Shown piece after piece: positions 52,185 through 62,740 of a DNA stretch of 64,000 bases. The DNA is taken from NCBI RefSeq assembly GCF_000196875.2, contig NC_014532.2, forward strand, positions 310,001-374,000, written 5' to 3'. A model generated the notes under the pieces. That model made no database searches. It was not told the DNA's origin and worked only from the letters and a program-made list of their open reading frames with translations. Position 1 is the stretch's first letter. Every line of letters begins with the position of its first letter. The DNA comes from Halomonas elongata DSM 2581. GTDB taxonomy: Bacteria > Pseudomonadota > Gammaproteobacteria > Pseudomonadales > Halomonadaceae. The position numbers and the translations under genes are program-made.

Positions 52185-52213
52185 TTGAATGTGCGAGCGT
52201 TCACCGCTATAAT
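52185..52213 (+). promoter_or_regulatory. Sigma-70 promoter of rplU-rpmA
   Basis: -35 TTGAAT (52185-52190), 17-base spacer, perfect -10 TATAAT (52208-52213), about 100 bases upstream of rplU. Confidence 0.8.
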
Positions 52214-52316
52214 CCGCGACCCACTCATCTCGCTCCCTGTCAGATGGTGCCAAGAGGGGTGCCACTCGAAGCAGGTCGACGAAGAGCCAACCCCGATGAG
52301 TCCTGGAGAGAGAAGC

Positions 52317-52628
52317 ATGTACGCAGTTATCAAGAGCGGTGGCAAGCAGTACCGCGTTCAGGAAGGCCAGACGCTCAAGCTCGAGAAGCTGGAAGTGCCG
52401 ACCGGCGACACCATCGAGTTCGATGAAGTGCTGCTGGTGGGCAATGACGACGACGTCACGGTCGGTGCGCCGAACGTCGACGGTGCCAAGGTGTCTGCCG
52501 AGGTCGTTTCCCACGGCCGTGGCGAGAAGGTGAAGATCATCAAGTTCCGTCGCCGCAAGCACAGCATGACGCGCAAGGGCCACCGTCAGTGGTTCACCGA
52601 AGTCAAGATCACCGGGATCTCCGCGTAA
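52317..52628 (+). CDS. rplU: 50S ribosomal protein L21
   Basis: 103 residues, exactly the usual L21 length, from ATG 52317 preceded by [26 protein letters not shown] and the basic [18 protein letters not shown] are diagnostic. Binds 23S rRNA near L20. Followed by rpmA after 34 bases. Confidence 0.99.
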   Translation: MYAVIKSGGKQYRVQEGQTLKLEKLEVPTGDTIEFDEVLLVGNDDDVTVGAPNVDGAKVSAEVVSHGRGEKVKIIKFRRRKHSMTRKGHRQWFTEVKITGISA

Positions 52629-52662
52629 GCGGTCCATCCCCTGAACGAGCGAGGTATTTGCA

Positions 52663-52920
52663 ATGGCTCACAAGAAGGCAGCGGGCTCTACCCGTAACGG
52701 TCGCGACAGCGAATCCAAGCGCCTAGGCGTCAAGCTGTTCGGCGGCCAGGCCGTTTCCCCGGGCAACATCATCGTCCGTCAGCGTGGCACCAAGTTCCAC
52801 GCCGGCACCGGTGTCGGGATCGGCAAGGACCACACCCTGTTCGCTCTGGACGAGGGCGTGATCAAGTTCGAGACCAAGGGTCCGAAGAATCGCAAGTTCG
52901 TGAGCGTCGTCTCCGCCTGA
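52663..52920 (+). CDS. rpmA: 50S ribosomal protein L27
   Basis: 85 residues; [20 protein letters not shown] and [19 protein letters not shown] are standard L27. Its N-terminus reaches the peptidyl transferase centre. Cotranscribed with rplU, with a strong terminator 23 bases after the stop. Confidence 0.99.
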   Translation: MAHKKAAGSTRNGRDSESKRLGVKLFGGQAVSPGNIIVRQRGTKFHAGTGVGIGKDHTLFALDEGVIKFETKGPKNRKFVSVVSA

Positions 52921-52942
52921 GACCGCCTCGAACCTGTCGCGA

Positions 52943-52970
52943 GAAGGCCCCGCCATGGCGGGGCCTTCTT
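52943..52970 (+). terminator. Terminator/attenuator between rpmA and obgE
   Basis: GAAGGCCCCGCC / GGCGGGGCCTTC, near-perfect 12-bp stem, then TTGT. obgE starts 37 bases later, so it may be partly read through. Confidence 0.8.
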
Positions 52971-53006
52971 GTATCATGGCGACATGCATCGCCGGGAGAA
53001 TGAACA

Positions 53007-54194
53007 ATGCAGTTCGTCGACGAAGCCTCGATCATCGTGGAAGCCGGCAAGGGCGGTAATGGCTGCCTGAGCTTTCGCCGCGAAAAGTACGTGCCCAAGG
53101 GCGGGCCGGACGGTGGCGATGGTGGCCATGGCGGCAGCGTGCACCTGATCGGTGACGACGCCCTGAACACCCTCATCGACTTCAAGTACCAGCGCTTCTA
53201 CAAGGCCCAGAATGGCCAGCCGGGTCAGGGGCGGCAGATGAGCGGCCGTGCCGGCGAGGATCTGCATATCAAGGTACCGGTGGGCACCACGGTGATCGAC
53301 GAGGATACCCTCGAGGTGATCGCCGATGTGACCGAGGCCGGCCAGGTGGTGCTCGTCGCCCAGGGCGGTCGCCGCGGTCTGGGTAACATTCACTTCAAGT
53401 CCTCGACCAACCGGGCGCCGCGGCGTACCACGCCGGGCACCGAGGGAGAGCGCCGCAACCTGCGCTTCGAGATGAAGGTGATGGCGGATGTCGGCCTGCT
53501 GGGCATGCCCAATGCCGGCAAGTCGACGTTGATCCGCTCGGTGTCGGCGGCCAAGCCCAAGGTGGCCAATTATCCCTTCACCACCCTGGTGCCCAATCTC
53601 GGCGTGGTGAAGCTGGGCCAGCATGAGCACTTCGTGATGGCCGATGTGCCGGGCTTGATCGAGGGAGCCTCGGATGGAGCCGGTCTGGGGCTGCGCTTTC
53701 TCAAGCACCTGACGCGCACGCGGCTGTTGCTGCATGTGGTCGATGTCGCGCCCTTCGATGAGAGCGATCCCGTGGAGGCCGCCCGGTCCATCGCCCACGA
53801 GCTGGGGCAATTCTCCCCGGCGCTCGCCGAGCGTCCGCGCTGGCTGGTGCTCAACAAGCTCGACCTGCTGCCCGCCGAGGAGCGGGAAGCCGTGGCCGAT
53901 GACATCGTGGCGCGTCTGGCGTGGCAGGGGCCCGTTTTCCGCCTGTCGGCGATCAGCGGCGAGGGCACCGATGCCCTGGTGCAGGCCGTGCACCGTTGGC
54001 TCACCGAGCAGCGCCGGCTGGAGAACGAGGACGAGGAGGCCGCCGAGCACGAGCGCGAGATGCGTCGCCGCATGGAAGATGAGTCGGTGGCGCGTGCCGA
54101 GGCGCGCCTGGGCCGCAAGCGCAAGCGGGACGACGAGGATGACGATGACTTCGACGATGATGATTATGATGTCGAGGTCGAATACGTTCCTTGA
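53007..54194 (+). CDS. obgE: GTPase ObgE/CgtA
   Basis: 395 residues. The Obg fold comes first ([33 protein letters not shown]). The G domain has G1 [16 protein letters not shown] at about 167-182, G3 DVPGLIEGA and G4 NKLD. The acidic tail ([16 protein letters not shown]) is common in this family. It acts in late 50S assembly and stress control. Position between rpmA and proB is conserved. Confidence 0.98.
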   Translation: MQFVDEASIIVEAGKGGNGCLSFRREKYVPKGGPDGGDGGHGGSVHLIGDDALNTLIDFKYQRFYKAQNGQPGQGRQMSGRAGEDLHIKVPVGTTVIDEDTLEVIADVTEAGQVVLVAQGGRRGLGNIHFKSSTNRAPRRTTPGTEGERRNLRFEMKVMADVGLLGMPNAGKSTLIRSVSAAKPKVANYPFTTLVPNLGVVKLGQHEHFVMADVPGLIEGASDGAGLGLRFLKHLTRTRLLLHVVDVAPFDESDPVEAARSIAHELGQFSPALAERPRWLVLNKLDLLPAEEREAVADDIVARLAWQGPVFRLSAISGEGTDALVQAVHRWLTEQRRLENEDEEAAEHEREMRRRMEDESVARAEARLGRKRKRDDEDDDDFDDDDYDVEVEYVP

Positions 54195-54295
54195 TGACAG
54201 GAGCGGCGGCGCTCGCGCAGCCCTGATGGCTGGGCGGGCATCACCCGCCCTGTGTGGGTTTTGGATCAACTGATACAACCTCGACCGAGGAGCCG

Positions 54296-55435
54296 ATGGA
54301 CGATCTCGAGCAAGTGCCTGACCGCGAGGCGCTGAAGCGCATGCGGCGGGTGGTGGTGAAGATTGGCAGCGCGCTGTTGACCAACGACGGTCGAGGGCTC
54401 GATGAGCCGGCCATCGGCGGCTGGGTCGACGAGATCGCTGAGCTGCATCGGCGCGGCATCGAGGTGGTGCTGGTGTCGTCCGGCGCCGTGGCGGCGGGCA
54501 TGGTGCGGCTCGGCTGGCAGACGCGTCCTTCCGAGGTGCACGCCCTGCAGGCCGCCGCTGCGGTGGGGCAGAACGGCTTGACCGAATGCTACGAAGGTCA
54601 CTTCGCCCGCCATGGGCTGACCACCGCCCAGATCCTGCTGACCCATGACGATCTCTCCAATCGCAAGCGCTACCTCAATGCGCGTTCCGCACTGCGCACC
54701 CTGGTCGGGCTGGGCGTGGTGCCAGTGGTCAACGAGAACGACACCGTGGTCACCGACGAGATCCGCTTCGGCGACAACGACACCCTCGGCGCCCTGGTGG
54801 CCAACCTGCTGGAAGCCGATGCCCTGGTCATCCTGACCGACCAGGAGGGGCTCTTCGATGCAGACCCCCGCCATGATCCGAATGCCCGCCTGATCACGGA
54901 AGGGCGTGCCGATGATCCCCGGCTGGCCGAGGTGGCCGGCGGTGGCGGTGCCCTGGGGCGGGGCGGCATGTCGACCAAGGTACGAGCGGCGCGCCTGGCG
55001 GCGCGTTCCGGGGCGGTCACGGTGATTGCCAGCGGGCGTCAGCGCGATGTGCTTGGCCGGCTCGTTGCAGGTGAGCGACTGGGTACCCTGCTCATGCCCG
55101 AGCGTGCGCCCATGGCGGCGCGCAAGCGCTGGTTGGCGGGGCAGCTCCAGGTGCGCGGCAACCTGACCCTGGATGACGGCGCGGTGAAGGTGCTGCGCGA
55201 CAGCGGCTCCAGCCTGTTGCCGGTGGGAGTGAAAAGCGTGTCGGGCGACTTCGTGCGCGGCGACATGGTGCTGTGCGTCGACGAACAGGGGCAGCGGGTG
55301 GCCAAGGGGCTGGTCAATTATGGTGTCGATGAAGTGCGTCGCCTGCTCGGCCAGCCCAGTCATCGCATCGAGGCGATCCTCGGCTACATGGAGTCGCCGG
55401 AGCTCATACACCGCGACAACCTGGTCGTCCTGTAA
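54296..55435 (+). CDS. proB: Glutamate 5-kinase
   Basis: 379 residues from ATG 54296 (GAGGAG upstream; a GTG at 54254 is rejected for lack of a site). Amino-acid kinase domain [28 protein letters not shown], followed by a C-terminal PUA domain from about residue 280. Phosphorylates glutamate, first step to proline, also relevant as an osmolyte in halophiles. Confidence 0.97.
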   Translation: MDDLEQVPDREALKRMRRVVVKIGSALLTNDGRGLDEPAIGGWVDEIAELHRRGIEVVLVSSGAVAAGMVRLGWQTRPSEVHALQAAAAVGQNGLTECYEGHFARHGLTTAQILLTHDDLSNRKRYLNARSALRTLVGLGVVPVVNENDTVVTDEIRFGDNDTLGALVANLLEADALVILTDQEGLFDADPRHDPNARLITEGRADDPRLAEVAGGGGALGRGGMSTKVRAARLAARSGAVTVIASGRQRDVLGRLVAGERLGTLLMPERAPMAARKRWLAGQLQVRGNLTLDDGAVKVLRDSGSSLLPVGVKSVSGDFVRGDMVLCVDEQGQRVAKGLVNYGVDEVRRLLGQPSHRIEAILGYMESPELIHRDNLVVL

Positions 55436-55603
55436 AGAAAGTGCTGCACCGCGCCAGGCTGGCATGGCCTCGCGCGGCATGATAGGATGCGCCATCCTCT
55501 CAGACACGGCCCGTAAGCGACTGCGCCACATTGCGCGGTCGGCCGGATGGCCAGGCCGACGGGGATTTTTTTATTTCCCTGTTGGATCAATATGTTATTG
55601 AAC

Positions 55604-55621
55604 ACCGCCGAATTCGGCGGT
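55604..55621. promoter_or_regulatory. 18-bp perfect palindrome in the rpsT leader
   Basis: ACCGCCGAATTCGGCGGT, ending 26 bases before the rpsT GTG. It could form a leader hairpin bearing on S20 autoregulation, or be the stem of a weak terminator with an upstream T-rich tract (55566-55572). Confidence 0.5.
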
Positions 55622-55647
55622 AACAACTTTCTCCAAGGAGACAGTCA

Positions 55648-55914
55648 GTGGCTAACACTAAGCAAGCCCGCAAGCGCGCCCGTCAGGCGGAAGGCCGTCG
55701 TGTCCTGAAAGCCAGCCAGCGCAGCATGGTTCGCACCTACGTCAAGAACGTCATCAAGGCCATCAATGGCGGTGACCACGCCCAGGCGATGGATGCCTTC
55801 AAGCAGGCCCAGCCGGTCATCGACCGCATCGCCGACAAGGACGTGATCTCCAAGAAGAAGGCCGCTCGCCTGAAGAGCCGTCTCAACAAGCGCATCAAGG
55901 CCCTGGCAGCGTAA
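55648..55914 (+). CDS. rpsT: 30S ribosomal protein S20
   Basis: 88 residues, starting at GTG 55648 after AAGGAGA. MANTKQARKRARQAEGRRVL and the basic helical body are typical S20. A non-ATG start is usual for rpsT (UUG in E. coli) and is linked to its autoregulation. Confidence 0.98.
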   Translation: MANTKQARKRARQAEGRRVLKASQRSMVRTYVKNVIKAINGGDHAQAMDAFKQAQPVIDRIADKDVISKKKAARLKSRLNKRIKALAA

Positions 55915-55935
55915 GCGCGCCGGACGCCCATGGAG

Positions 55936-55991
55936 CTCGCGAACCTTCTCGCGAGTGTTCCATCGAAAAACCGGCTGCGGCCGGTTTTTTT
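55936..55991 (+). terminator. Terminator after rpsT
   Basis: A first hairpin CTCGCGA / TCGCGAG (about 55936-55955), then CCGGC-TGCG-GCCGG (55971-55984) followed by seven T (55985-55991). The second is a strong Rho-independent terminator. Confidence 0.88.
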
Positions 55992-56101
55992 GTGGCCGCT
56001 CTCCCTGGCGGCCACCCTTCGGGCCGTCGCTGTGCGACGTCAAAAACCGTTGCCGACGGTTTATTGTTTCCGTTCCATCTGGCCTGGCAAGGAACCACAC
56101 C

Positions 56102-57727
56102 GTGACCGATCGACAGCAACCACCCGAGCAGACGTCATCCGAGACCGCGTCAGCGGTCGTTGACGAGGCGTCTCGTCAAGCGGCGCCCCGTCGAGGCGGG
56201 CTGATGCGTTCGGGCATGGTCGTCAGCAGCATGACCATGCTGTCGCGGGTGATGGGACTGGCCCGGGACATGGTGATCGCCGCGCTGTTCGGTGCCGGGC
56301 AGGGTGCGGATGCCTTCTTCGTGGCCTTCAAGGTGCCCAACTTCCTGCGTCGGCTGTTCGCCGAGGGAGCCTTCAACCAGGCCTTCGTGCCGGTGCTGTC
56401 CGAATATGCCACCCAGCGCACCCGGGACGAGGTGCGCGAGCTGCTCGATGCCGTGGCCGGCAGCCTCGCGGCGGTGCTGATGCTGATCACCGCCCTGGCC
56501 ATGCTGGCCGCCCCTTGGCTGGCCTGGGCTTTCGCACCGGGGTTTGCGCGTGACCCCGAGAAGATGGCGCTCACCGTGGACATGTTGCGGCTGACGTTCC
56601 CCTACCTGTTGCTGATCTCGCTGACGGCCTTCTCGGGGAGTGTGCTCAACACCTGGGGACGCTTCGCTGTACCGGCCTTCACGCCGGTGCTGCTCAACCT
56701 GTCGTTGATCGGTGCGGCCATGCTGCTCACGCCCCTGGTGAGCGAGCCCGCGCTGGCACTGGCCTGGGGGGTGCTGATCGCCGGGGCGGCCCAGTTGGCC
56801 TTCCAGGTGCCGTTCCTCGCCCGGCTGGGCCTGTTGCCACGCCCCTGGCCCAGGTTCGCCCACCCGGGCGTGCGGCGCGTGCTCAAGCTGATGGCGCCGG
56901 CGATGTTCGGCGTTTCGGTAGCGCAGATCAATCTGCTGCTGGATACCGTGCTGGCGTCGTTGCTGGCGGCTGGCAGTGTCTCCTGGCTGTATTATTCCGA
57001 CCGTCTGGTGGAGCTGCCGCTGGGAGTGTTCGGGGTGGCCATTGGCACGGTGATCCTGCCGGCCTTGTCGAAGCGCCACGCCGAGCAGTCCCGGGAACAC
57101 TTCGCGCAGATGCTCGACTGGGCGATCCGCGCCGTGCTGCTGCTCGGGCTGCCGGCGGCGCTGGCCCTGGTGGTGCTGGCCGAGCCGTTGCTGATCACTC
57201 TGTTCCACTATGGCGCCATGACCGACCACGATATCGACATGGCGGCCATGAGTCTGCGTGCCTATGCCGTGGGCCTGGTGGCCTTCATGCTGATCAAGGT
57301 GCTGGCGCCGGGCTTCTTCGCCCAGCAGGATACCAAGACGCCGGTCACGATCGGCATGATCGCCATGGGCGCCAACATGGTCTTCAACCTGATCCTGATC
57401 TGGCCGCTGGCGCATGCGGGGCTGGCGTTGGCCACGGCGCTCTCGGCGTTTCTCAATGCCGGCTTGCTGGGCAGGCTGCTGCATCGCCGGGGAGTGCTGA
57501 TCTTCCAGGCGGGCTGGGGACGTTATGCGGTGCAGCTGCTCGGCGGCTGCATGGCGATGGGCCTGGCTCTCGTCTGGCTGGCGCCGGACTGGCACCAATG
57601 GCTCGACTGGTCGTTGGCGAGGCGTGCGGGCTGGCTGGCGGCCCTGGTGGCGGTCGGGGGAGGCGTGTACTTCGCCTGGCTGGCCGCCACGGGAGTGCGG
57701 CTGCGCCACTTCCGAATGAAAAGCTGA
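56102..57727 (+). CDS. murJ: Lipid II flippase MurJ (MviN)
   Basis: 541 residues from GTG 56102 (AAGGA 8 bases upstream); ATG 56204 would give 507 residues, nearer the E. coli length (511), and the extra N-terminus is hydrophilic. About 14 membrane spans. MVVSSMTMLSRVMGLARDMV, FNQAFVPVLSEYATQRT and GMIAMGANMVFNLILIWPLA are MurJ landmarks. It flips lipid II across the inner membrane for peptidoglycan synthesis. Confidence 0.95.
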   Translation: MTDRQQPPEQTSSETASAVVDEASRQAAPRRGGLMRSGMVVSSMTMLSRVMGLARDMVIAALFGAGQGADAFFVAFKVPNFLRRLFAEGAFNQAFVPVLSEYATQRTRDEVRELLDAVAGSLAAVLMLITALAMLAAPWLAWAFAPGFARDPEKMALTVDMLRLTFPYLLLISLTAFSGSVLNTWGRFAVPAFTPVLLNLSLIGAAMLLTPLVSEPALALAWGVLIAGAAQLAFQVPFLARLGLLPRPWPRFAHPGVRRVLKLMAPAMFGVSVAQINLLLDTVLASLLAAGSVSWLYYSDRLVELPLGVFGVAIGTVILPALSKRHAEQSREHFAQMLDWAIRAVLLLGLPAALALVVLAEPLLITLFHYGAMTDHDIDMAAMSLRAYAVGLVAFMLIKVLAPGFFAQQDTKTPVTIGMIAMGANMVFNLILIWPLAHAGLALATALSAFLNAGLLGRLLHRRGVLIFQAGWGRYAVQLLGGCMAMGLALVWLAPDWHQWLDWSLARRAGWLAALVAVGGGVYFAWLAATGVRLRHFRMKS

Positions 57728-57749
57728 CGCCAGGGCCATGTCGGCGCGG

Positions 57750-57778
57750 CTGTCAAGGGGCGCCTGGTCCGTTATAAT
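57750..57778 (+). promoter_or_regulatory. Sigma-70 promoter of ribF-ileS-lspA-fkpB-ispH
   Basis: -35 CTGTCA (57750-57755), 17-base spacer, perfect -10 TATAAT (57773-57778), 33 bases before the ribF ATG. Confidence 0.75.
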
Positions 57779-57810
57779 CGACCACTTTACTCTCTGCGCG
57801 AACAACGCTC

Positions 57811-58842
57811 ATGCAAGTGATTCGAGGATTGCACAATCTGCGCGACGAGCATCATGGCTGCGTGGCGACCATCGGCAATTTCGATGGCGTTCATCGCGGC
57901 CATCAGGCGATCCTCGATCAGCTGCTCGAACGCGCGCGTTCGTTATCGCTGCCGGCCACGGTGGTGGTCTTCGAGCCCCAGCCCCGGGAGTTCTTCGCCG
58001 GGGACCAGGCGCCGCCCCGACTGACGCGGCTGCGTGACAAGGTTCGGCTGCTGGCCGAGTACGGCGCCGACCGCGTGTTGTGCCTGCCCTTCAACGATGC
58101 CCTGCGCAGCCTGACCGCCCGGGCCTTCATCGAGCAAGTGCTGGTGCAGGGCCTGGGCGTGCGCCATCTGGTGGTGGGCGACGATTTCCGTTTCGGCTGC
58201 GACCGGCGCGGTGATTTCGAACTGTTGCAGACGGTCGGCACCGGTTCGGGATTCGAGGTCGAGCACACCCGGACCTTCCTGCTGGACGGTGAACGCGTTT
58301 CCAGCACGCGAGTCAGAACCATGCTGGCGAGCGGCAACTTCGATCAGGCCGCCCGCATGCTGGGTCGGCCTTACCGGCTCGGCGGCCGGGTGATGCGCGA
58401 TCGCCAGCTCGGGCGGACCATCGGTGTGCCCACGGCGAACCTGCCACAGCCGCCGCATCCACTGGCCCTGCAGGGCGTCTACGCGGTCAAGGTCGAATTG
58501 CCCGGCGGACGTCACGCCGAGGGGGTGGCCAATATCGGCTGGCGGCCCACCGTGGGAAGCCAGCGGCCGGTGCTCGAGGTGCATCTGTTCGACTTCGATG
58601 AGGATCTGTACGGCGAGCGATTGACGGTACTGCCCTGCGCCAAGCTGCGCGGCGAGATGAAGTTCGATGGCCTCGAGGCCCTCAAGGCCCAGATCGGTGC
58701 CGACCAGGCTCGTGCGCGACGCTTTTTCGCCGAGACGGCGGCGACAGGAGATTCCCTACCTCTGGCATCGGCGCCGCTGGCGCGCGAGGCCGTGTTTTCC
58801 GACTCCTCGGCGGGACTGCCCGCCGACCATGATGACGGCTGA
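57811..58842 (+). CDS. ribF: Bifunctional riboflavin kinase / FAD synthetase
   Basis: 343 residues; somewhat long because of a low-complexity C-terminal tail after residue about 310. The N-terminal FAD synthetase domain has [20 protein letters not shown], and the C-terminal kinase domain [24 protein letters not shown]. It makes FMN and FAD. Directly precedes ileS (10 bases). Confidence 0.97.
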   Translation: MQVIRGLHNLRDEHHGCVATIGNFDGVHRGHQAILDQLLERARSLSLPATVVVFEPQPREFFAGDQAPPRLTRLRDKVRLLAEYGADRVLCLPFNDALRSLTARAFIEQVLVQGLGVRHLVVGDDFRFGCDRRGDFELLQTVGTGSGFEVEHTRTFLLDGERVSSTRVRTMLASGNFDQAARMLGRPYRLGGRVMRDRQLGRTIGVPTANLPQPPHPLALQGVYAVKVELPGGRHAEGVANIGWRPTVGSQRPVLEVHLFDFDEDLYGERLTVLPCAKLRGEMKFDGLEALKAQIGADQARARRFFAETAATGDSLPLASAPLAREAVFSDSSAGLPADHDDG

Positions 58843-58852
58843 CCCCCAGGAT

Positions 58853-61687
58853 ATGAGCGACTACAAGCACACTCTGAATCTGCCAGAAACCGAATTCCCG
58901 ATGCGCGGCATGCTGCCCAAGCGCGAGCCGGCTCGGGTGGCCCAGTGGCAGGAGATGGATCTCTACCATCGCCTGCGCGAGGCGCGTCAGGGGCGCGAGT
59001 CCTTCGTGCTGCACGACGGCCCTCCCTATGCCAACGGCAGCATTCACATCGGTCACGCGCTCAACAAGATCCTCAAGGACATCATCGTCAAGTCCAAGAA
59101 CCTGGCGGGGTTCGACGCCCCTTATGTGCCGGGCTGGGACTGTCATGGCCTGCCCATCGAGCACAAGGTCGAGACGACCCATGGCAAGCACCTGGAACCG
59201 GAGCAGGCCCGGGCGCTGTGCCGCGAGTATGCCGCCGAGCAGATCGACGGGCAGCGCGAGAGCTTCATCCGTCTGGGGGTGATCGGTGACTGGGAGCATC
59301 CCTATCGCACCATGGACTTCGTCAACGAGGCCGGCGAGATCCGCGCCCTGGCCGATCTGGTCGAGGGGGGCTATGTCTTCAAGGGGCTCAAGCCGGTCAA
59401 CTGGTGCTTCGATTGCGGCTCGGCCCTGGCCGAGGCCGAGGTGGAGTACGCCGACAAGCAGTCCGATGCCATCGACGTGGCCTTTCCCTGCGCCGAGGAC
59501 GACAAGCTGGCCGCCGCCTTCGGGCTGACCGAACTGCCCAAGCCCGCCGCCGTGGTGATCTGGACGACCACGCCCTGGACCATTCCCGCCAACCAGGCGC
59601 TGAACGTGCACCCCGAGTTCACCTATGCCCTGGTCGACGTGGGCGATCGGCTGCTGCTGCTGGCCGAGGAGCTGGTGGAAAGCTGCCTGGAACGCTTCGG
59701 GCTCGAGGGCAACATCATCGCCACCGCCGCCGGCGAGCGGCTGGAGTTGATCGAGTTCGCGCATCCGTTCTATGAGCGTCGTGCGCCGGTGTTCCTGGCG
59801 GACTATGTGGAAGTCGAGGAGGGCAGTACCGGCATCGTCCACTCGGCGCCGGTGCACGGGGTCGACGACTTCGAGTCCTGCCGTCGTTACGGCATCGAAT
59901 TCGATGACTTCATCAGCGTCGTCAAGGGCGATGGCGTCTATGTGGACGACCTGCCGTTCTTCGGCGGGCAACTGATCTGGAAGGCCAACCTGCAGATTGT
60001 CGCCAAGCTCGATGAGGTCGATGCCCTGCTGGCCCACCACACCATCACCCACAGCTACATGCATTGCTGGCGCCACAAGACGCCGGTGATCTACCGGGCC
60101 ACCGCTCAGTGGTTCGTGGGTATGGACACGCTCGGCCATGACGGCCGCAGCCTGCGCGACAAGGCGCTGGAGGGTGTCGAGGCGACTGCCTTCACGCCCG
60201 CCTGGGGCAAGGCGCGCCTGCACTCGATGATTGCCAATCGGCCGGACTGGTGCATCTCGCGCCAGCGCAACTGGGGGGTGCCGATTCCCTTCTTCCTGCA
60301 TCAGCAGACCGGCGAGCTGCATCCGCGCACCGTCGAGTTGATGGAGGAGGTCGCCAAGCGCGTCGAGCGCGAAGGCATCGATGCCTGGTTCCGGCTCGAT
60401 CCGGTCGAGCTGCTGGGCGACGAGGCCGGCGAGTACGAGAAGGTCACCGATACCCTGGACGTCTGGTTCGATTCCGGCACCACGCATCGTCATGTGATGC
60501 GCGGTTCCCATCCGATGGGGCACGAGCAGGGCCCGCGTGCCGATCTGTACCTCGAGGGATCGGATCAGCATCGTGGCTGGTTCCATTCCTCGCTGCTCAC
60601 CGGTTCGGCCATCGATGGCCATCCGCCGTACCGCCAACTGCTCACCCATGGCTTCACCGTGGACGAGAAGGGGCGCAAGCAGTCCAAGTCGCTGGGCAAC
60701 GTGGTGGCCCCCCAGGACGTGATGGACAAGCTCGGCGCCGACATCCTGCGGCTGTGGGTCGCGTCGACCGACTATTCCGGCGAGATGGCGGTGTCCGACC
60801 AGATCCTCAAGCGCACCGCCGACGTCTATCGACGCATCCGCAACACTTCGCGCTTCCTGCTGGCCAATCTCAACGGCTTCGATCCCGAGCGCGATGCTTT
60901 GGCCTTCGATGACATGCTGGCGCTGGATCGCTGGGTGGTGGATCGAGCCGCCCAGCTGCAGACGCGCATCCAGCGAGCGTACGAGGAATATCGCTTCCTC
61001 GATGTCTATCAGCAGGTGCATGGCTTCTGTGCCCGGGAGCTGGGCGGCTTCTATCTGGATGTGATCAAGGACCGCCAGTACACCACCCAGGTGGATTCGG
61101 TGGCCCGGCGCAGCGCCCAGACAGCGCTGTACCACGTCGTCCAGGCGCTGGTCCGCTGGGTTGCGCCGATCCTCAGCTTCACCGCCGAGGAGATCTACGA
61201 GCATATTCCCGGCAAGCGGGGCGAGAGCGTCCTGCTCGAGGAATACTACGATGGCCTGGGTACCCTGGAAGAGAGCGCCGAACTGGGGCGTGAATTCTGG
61301 GAGCGCGTGCTCAACGTCAAGCAGGCCGTCAACAAGTGCCTGGAAGACGCCCGCAACGCCAAGGTCATCAAGGGCAACCTGGCTGCCGAAGTGACGCTCT
61401 ACGTGGATGACGAGCTGCGCGAGACCCTGAGCCGTCTCGGTGACGAGCTGCGCTTCGTGATGCTGACCAGCGAAGTACACCTGGCTTCGCTGGCTGATGG
61501 CGGCGACGCCGAGGCGACCGAGCTCGAGGGGCTCAAGGTGGCCGTCGCGGCCAGCGAATACCGCAAGTGCGAGCGTTGCTGGCACCATCGCGAGGATGTC
61601 GGCCAGCATGCCGGTCACGAAGACCTGTGCGGTCGCTGCATCAGCAACCTGCCGGACGGTCCCGGCGAGACTCGTCATTATGCGTGA
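58853..61687 (+). CDS. ileS: Isoleucyl-tRNA synthetase
   Basis: 944 residues from ATG 58853. Class I motifs: HIGH in [17 protein letters not shown] and the KMSKS equivalent KQSKSLGN in [16 protein letters not shown]. The editing (CP1) domain lies between. The C-terminal zinc site is CERCWHH...CGRC. Bacterial type 1 IleRS. An ATG at 58829 overlapping ribF is rejected for lack of a ribosome site. Confidence 0.98.
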   Translation: MSDYKHTLNLPETEFPMRGMLPKREPARVAQWQEMDLYHRLREARQGRESFVLHDGPPYANGSIHIGHALNKILKDIIVKSKNLAGFDAPYVPGWDCHGLPIEHKVETTHGKHLEPEQARALCREYAAEQIDGQRESFIRLGVIGDWEHPYRTMDFVNEAGEIRALADLVEGGYVFKGLKPVNWCFDCGSALAEAEVEYADKQSDAIDVAFPCAEDDKLAAAFGLTELPKPAAVVIWTTTPWTIPANQALNVHPEFTYALVDVGDRLLLLAEELVESCLERFGLEGNIIATAAGERLELIEFAHPFYERRAPVFLADYVEVEEGSTGIVHSAPVHGVDDFESCRRYGIEFDDFISVVKGDGVYVDDLPFFGGQLIWKANLQIVAKLDEVDALLAHHTITHSYMHCWRHKTPVIYRATAQWFVGMDTLGHDGRSLRDKALEGVEATAFTPAWGKARLHSMIANRPDWCISRQRNWGVPIPFFLHQQTGELHPRTVELMEEVAKRVEREGIDAWFRLDPVELLGDEAGEYEKVTDTLDVWFDSGTTHRHVMRGSHPMGHEQGPRADLYLEGSDQHRGWFHSSLLTGSAIDGHPPYRQLLTHGFTVDEKGRKQSKSLGNVVAPQDVMDKLGADILRLWVASTDYSGEMAVSDQILKRTADVYRRIRNTSRFLLANLNGFDPERDALAFDDMLALDRWVVDRAAQLQTRIQRAYEEYRFLDVYQQVHGFCARELGGFYLDVIKDRQYTTQVDSVARRSAQTALYHVVQALVRWVAPILSFTAEEIYEHIPGKRGESVLLEEYYDGLGTLEESAELGREFWERVLNVKQAVNKCLEDARNAKVIKGNLAAEVTLYVDDELRETLSRLGDELRFVMLTSEVHLASLADGGDAEATELEGLKVAVAASEYRKCERCWHHREDVGQHAGHEDLCGRCISNLPDGPGETRHYA

Positions 61688-61697
61688 GGTGGGCACC

Positions 61698-62231
61698 ATG
61701 CCCGAGCATGACACGAAAGGGGGCGCCGCCGAGGTGGCGCCCATGCGACACCCCCTGCGCTGGCTGTGGCTGGCCGCGGCGGTAATCGTCGTCGACCTGG
61801 GCACCAAGGCATTGGCGTCCGCCCTGCTGGAATACGCCAGGCCGCTCGAGGTCCTGCCGTTCTTCAACCTGACGCTGCTGCACAATACCGGCGCGGCGTT
61901 CAGCTTCCTGGCCGACCATCCCGGCTGGCAGCGCTGGTTCTTCGCCGCCATCGCCGTGGCGGCGAGCGTGGGGCTGACCATCTGGATGCGTCGCCTGCAC
62001 AGCGACGAGAAAATCCTCGGCGCCTCGCTCGCCCTGGTCATCGGCGGCGCGCTGGGCAACCTGTATGATCGGCTGGTACATGGCTATGTGGTGGACTTTC
62101 TGTCCTTCCACCTCGCCGGCTGGTATTACCCGGCCTTCAATGTGGCGGACATCGGCATCACCCTGGGCGCCATCGGGCTGATCGTCGAGTCGCTGTTCGG
62201 CGAACGTCGCCGCGCCCGTCGACGGCGTTGA
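61698..62231 (+). CDS. lspA: Prolipoprotein signal peptidase (signal peptidase II)
   Basis: 177 residues from ATG 61698, preceded by GAGGTGGG; an ATG at 61680 overlapping ileS is less likely. Four membrane spans. Conserved NLTLLHNTGAAFSFL, and the two catalytic Asp in NLYDRLVHGYVVDFL and FNVADIGITLG. Cleaves lipoprotein signal peptides after lipidation. Highly basic tail RRRARRRR. Confidence 0.97.
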   Translation: MPEHDTKGGAAEVAPMRHPLRWLWLAAAVIVVDLGTKALASALLEYARPLEVLPFFNLTLLHNTGAAFSFLADHPGWQRWFFAAIAVAASVGLTIWMRRLHSDEKILGASLALVIGGALGNLYDRLVHGYVVDFLSFHLAGWYYPAFNVADIGITLGAIGLIVESLFGERRRARRRR

Positions 62232-62255
62232 GGCACCATCTTCGAGAGAGCATCC

Positions 62256-62717
62256 ATGAGCGATCAACAAGCGAACGGCCATCGCATCGACGAGGGCATG
62301 CAGGTTACCCTGCACTTCACCCTCAAGCTGGAAGATGGCACCGTGGTCGATTCCACCCGGGACAAGCAGCCGGCCACCTTCCAGGTCGGTGACGGCAACC
62401 TGCCGCCCGGCTTCGAGCATCCCATCAAGGGACTCGCTGCCGGCGAGAACGGCAGCTACGAGATTTCCCCCGAGCACGCCTTCGGCCAGCACAATCCCCA
62501 GAACGTCCAGATGATCGCCAGGGACGATTTCGGCGACGAGACGCCTGAGATGGGCATGGTGATGTCCTTTGCCGATGTCGGCGGCGGCGAATTGCCTGGG
62601 GTCATCAAGCAGGTCGGCGAAAAGCAGGTCGAGGTGGATTTCAATCACCCCCTGGCCGGGCGTACCCTGACCTTCGAAGTAGAGGTGCTGGACGTGCAGC
62701 CCGCTACCACCCACTAG
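62256..62717 (+). CDS. fkpB: FKBP-type peptidyl-prolyl isomerase
   Basis: 153 residues, SlpA/FkpB type with an IF-domain inserted in the FKBP fold. MQVTLHFTLKLEDGTVVDST and FEHPIKGLAAGENGSYEISP are family-typical. Cytoplasmic folding helper. Always seen between lspA and ispH in gammaproteobacteria, as here. Confidence 0.95.
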   Translation: MSDQQANGHRIDEGMQVTLHFTLKLEDGTVVDSTRDKQPATFQVGDGNLPPGFEHPIKGLAAGENGSYEISPEHAFGQHNPQNVQMIARDDFGDETPEMGMVMSFADVGGGELPGVIKQVGEKQVEVDFNHPLAGRTLTFEVEVLDVQPATTH

Positions 62718-62740
62718 GCAAGCACCGAGGCTAGGCAACC

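Noticed and set aside
58682..62059. 1125-residue open frame antisense to ileS
   Set aside because: Mirror frame of a high-G+C gene; ileS on the other strand has all catalytic motifs, and this frame has no recognisable domain or ribosome site.
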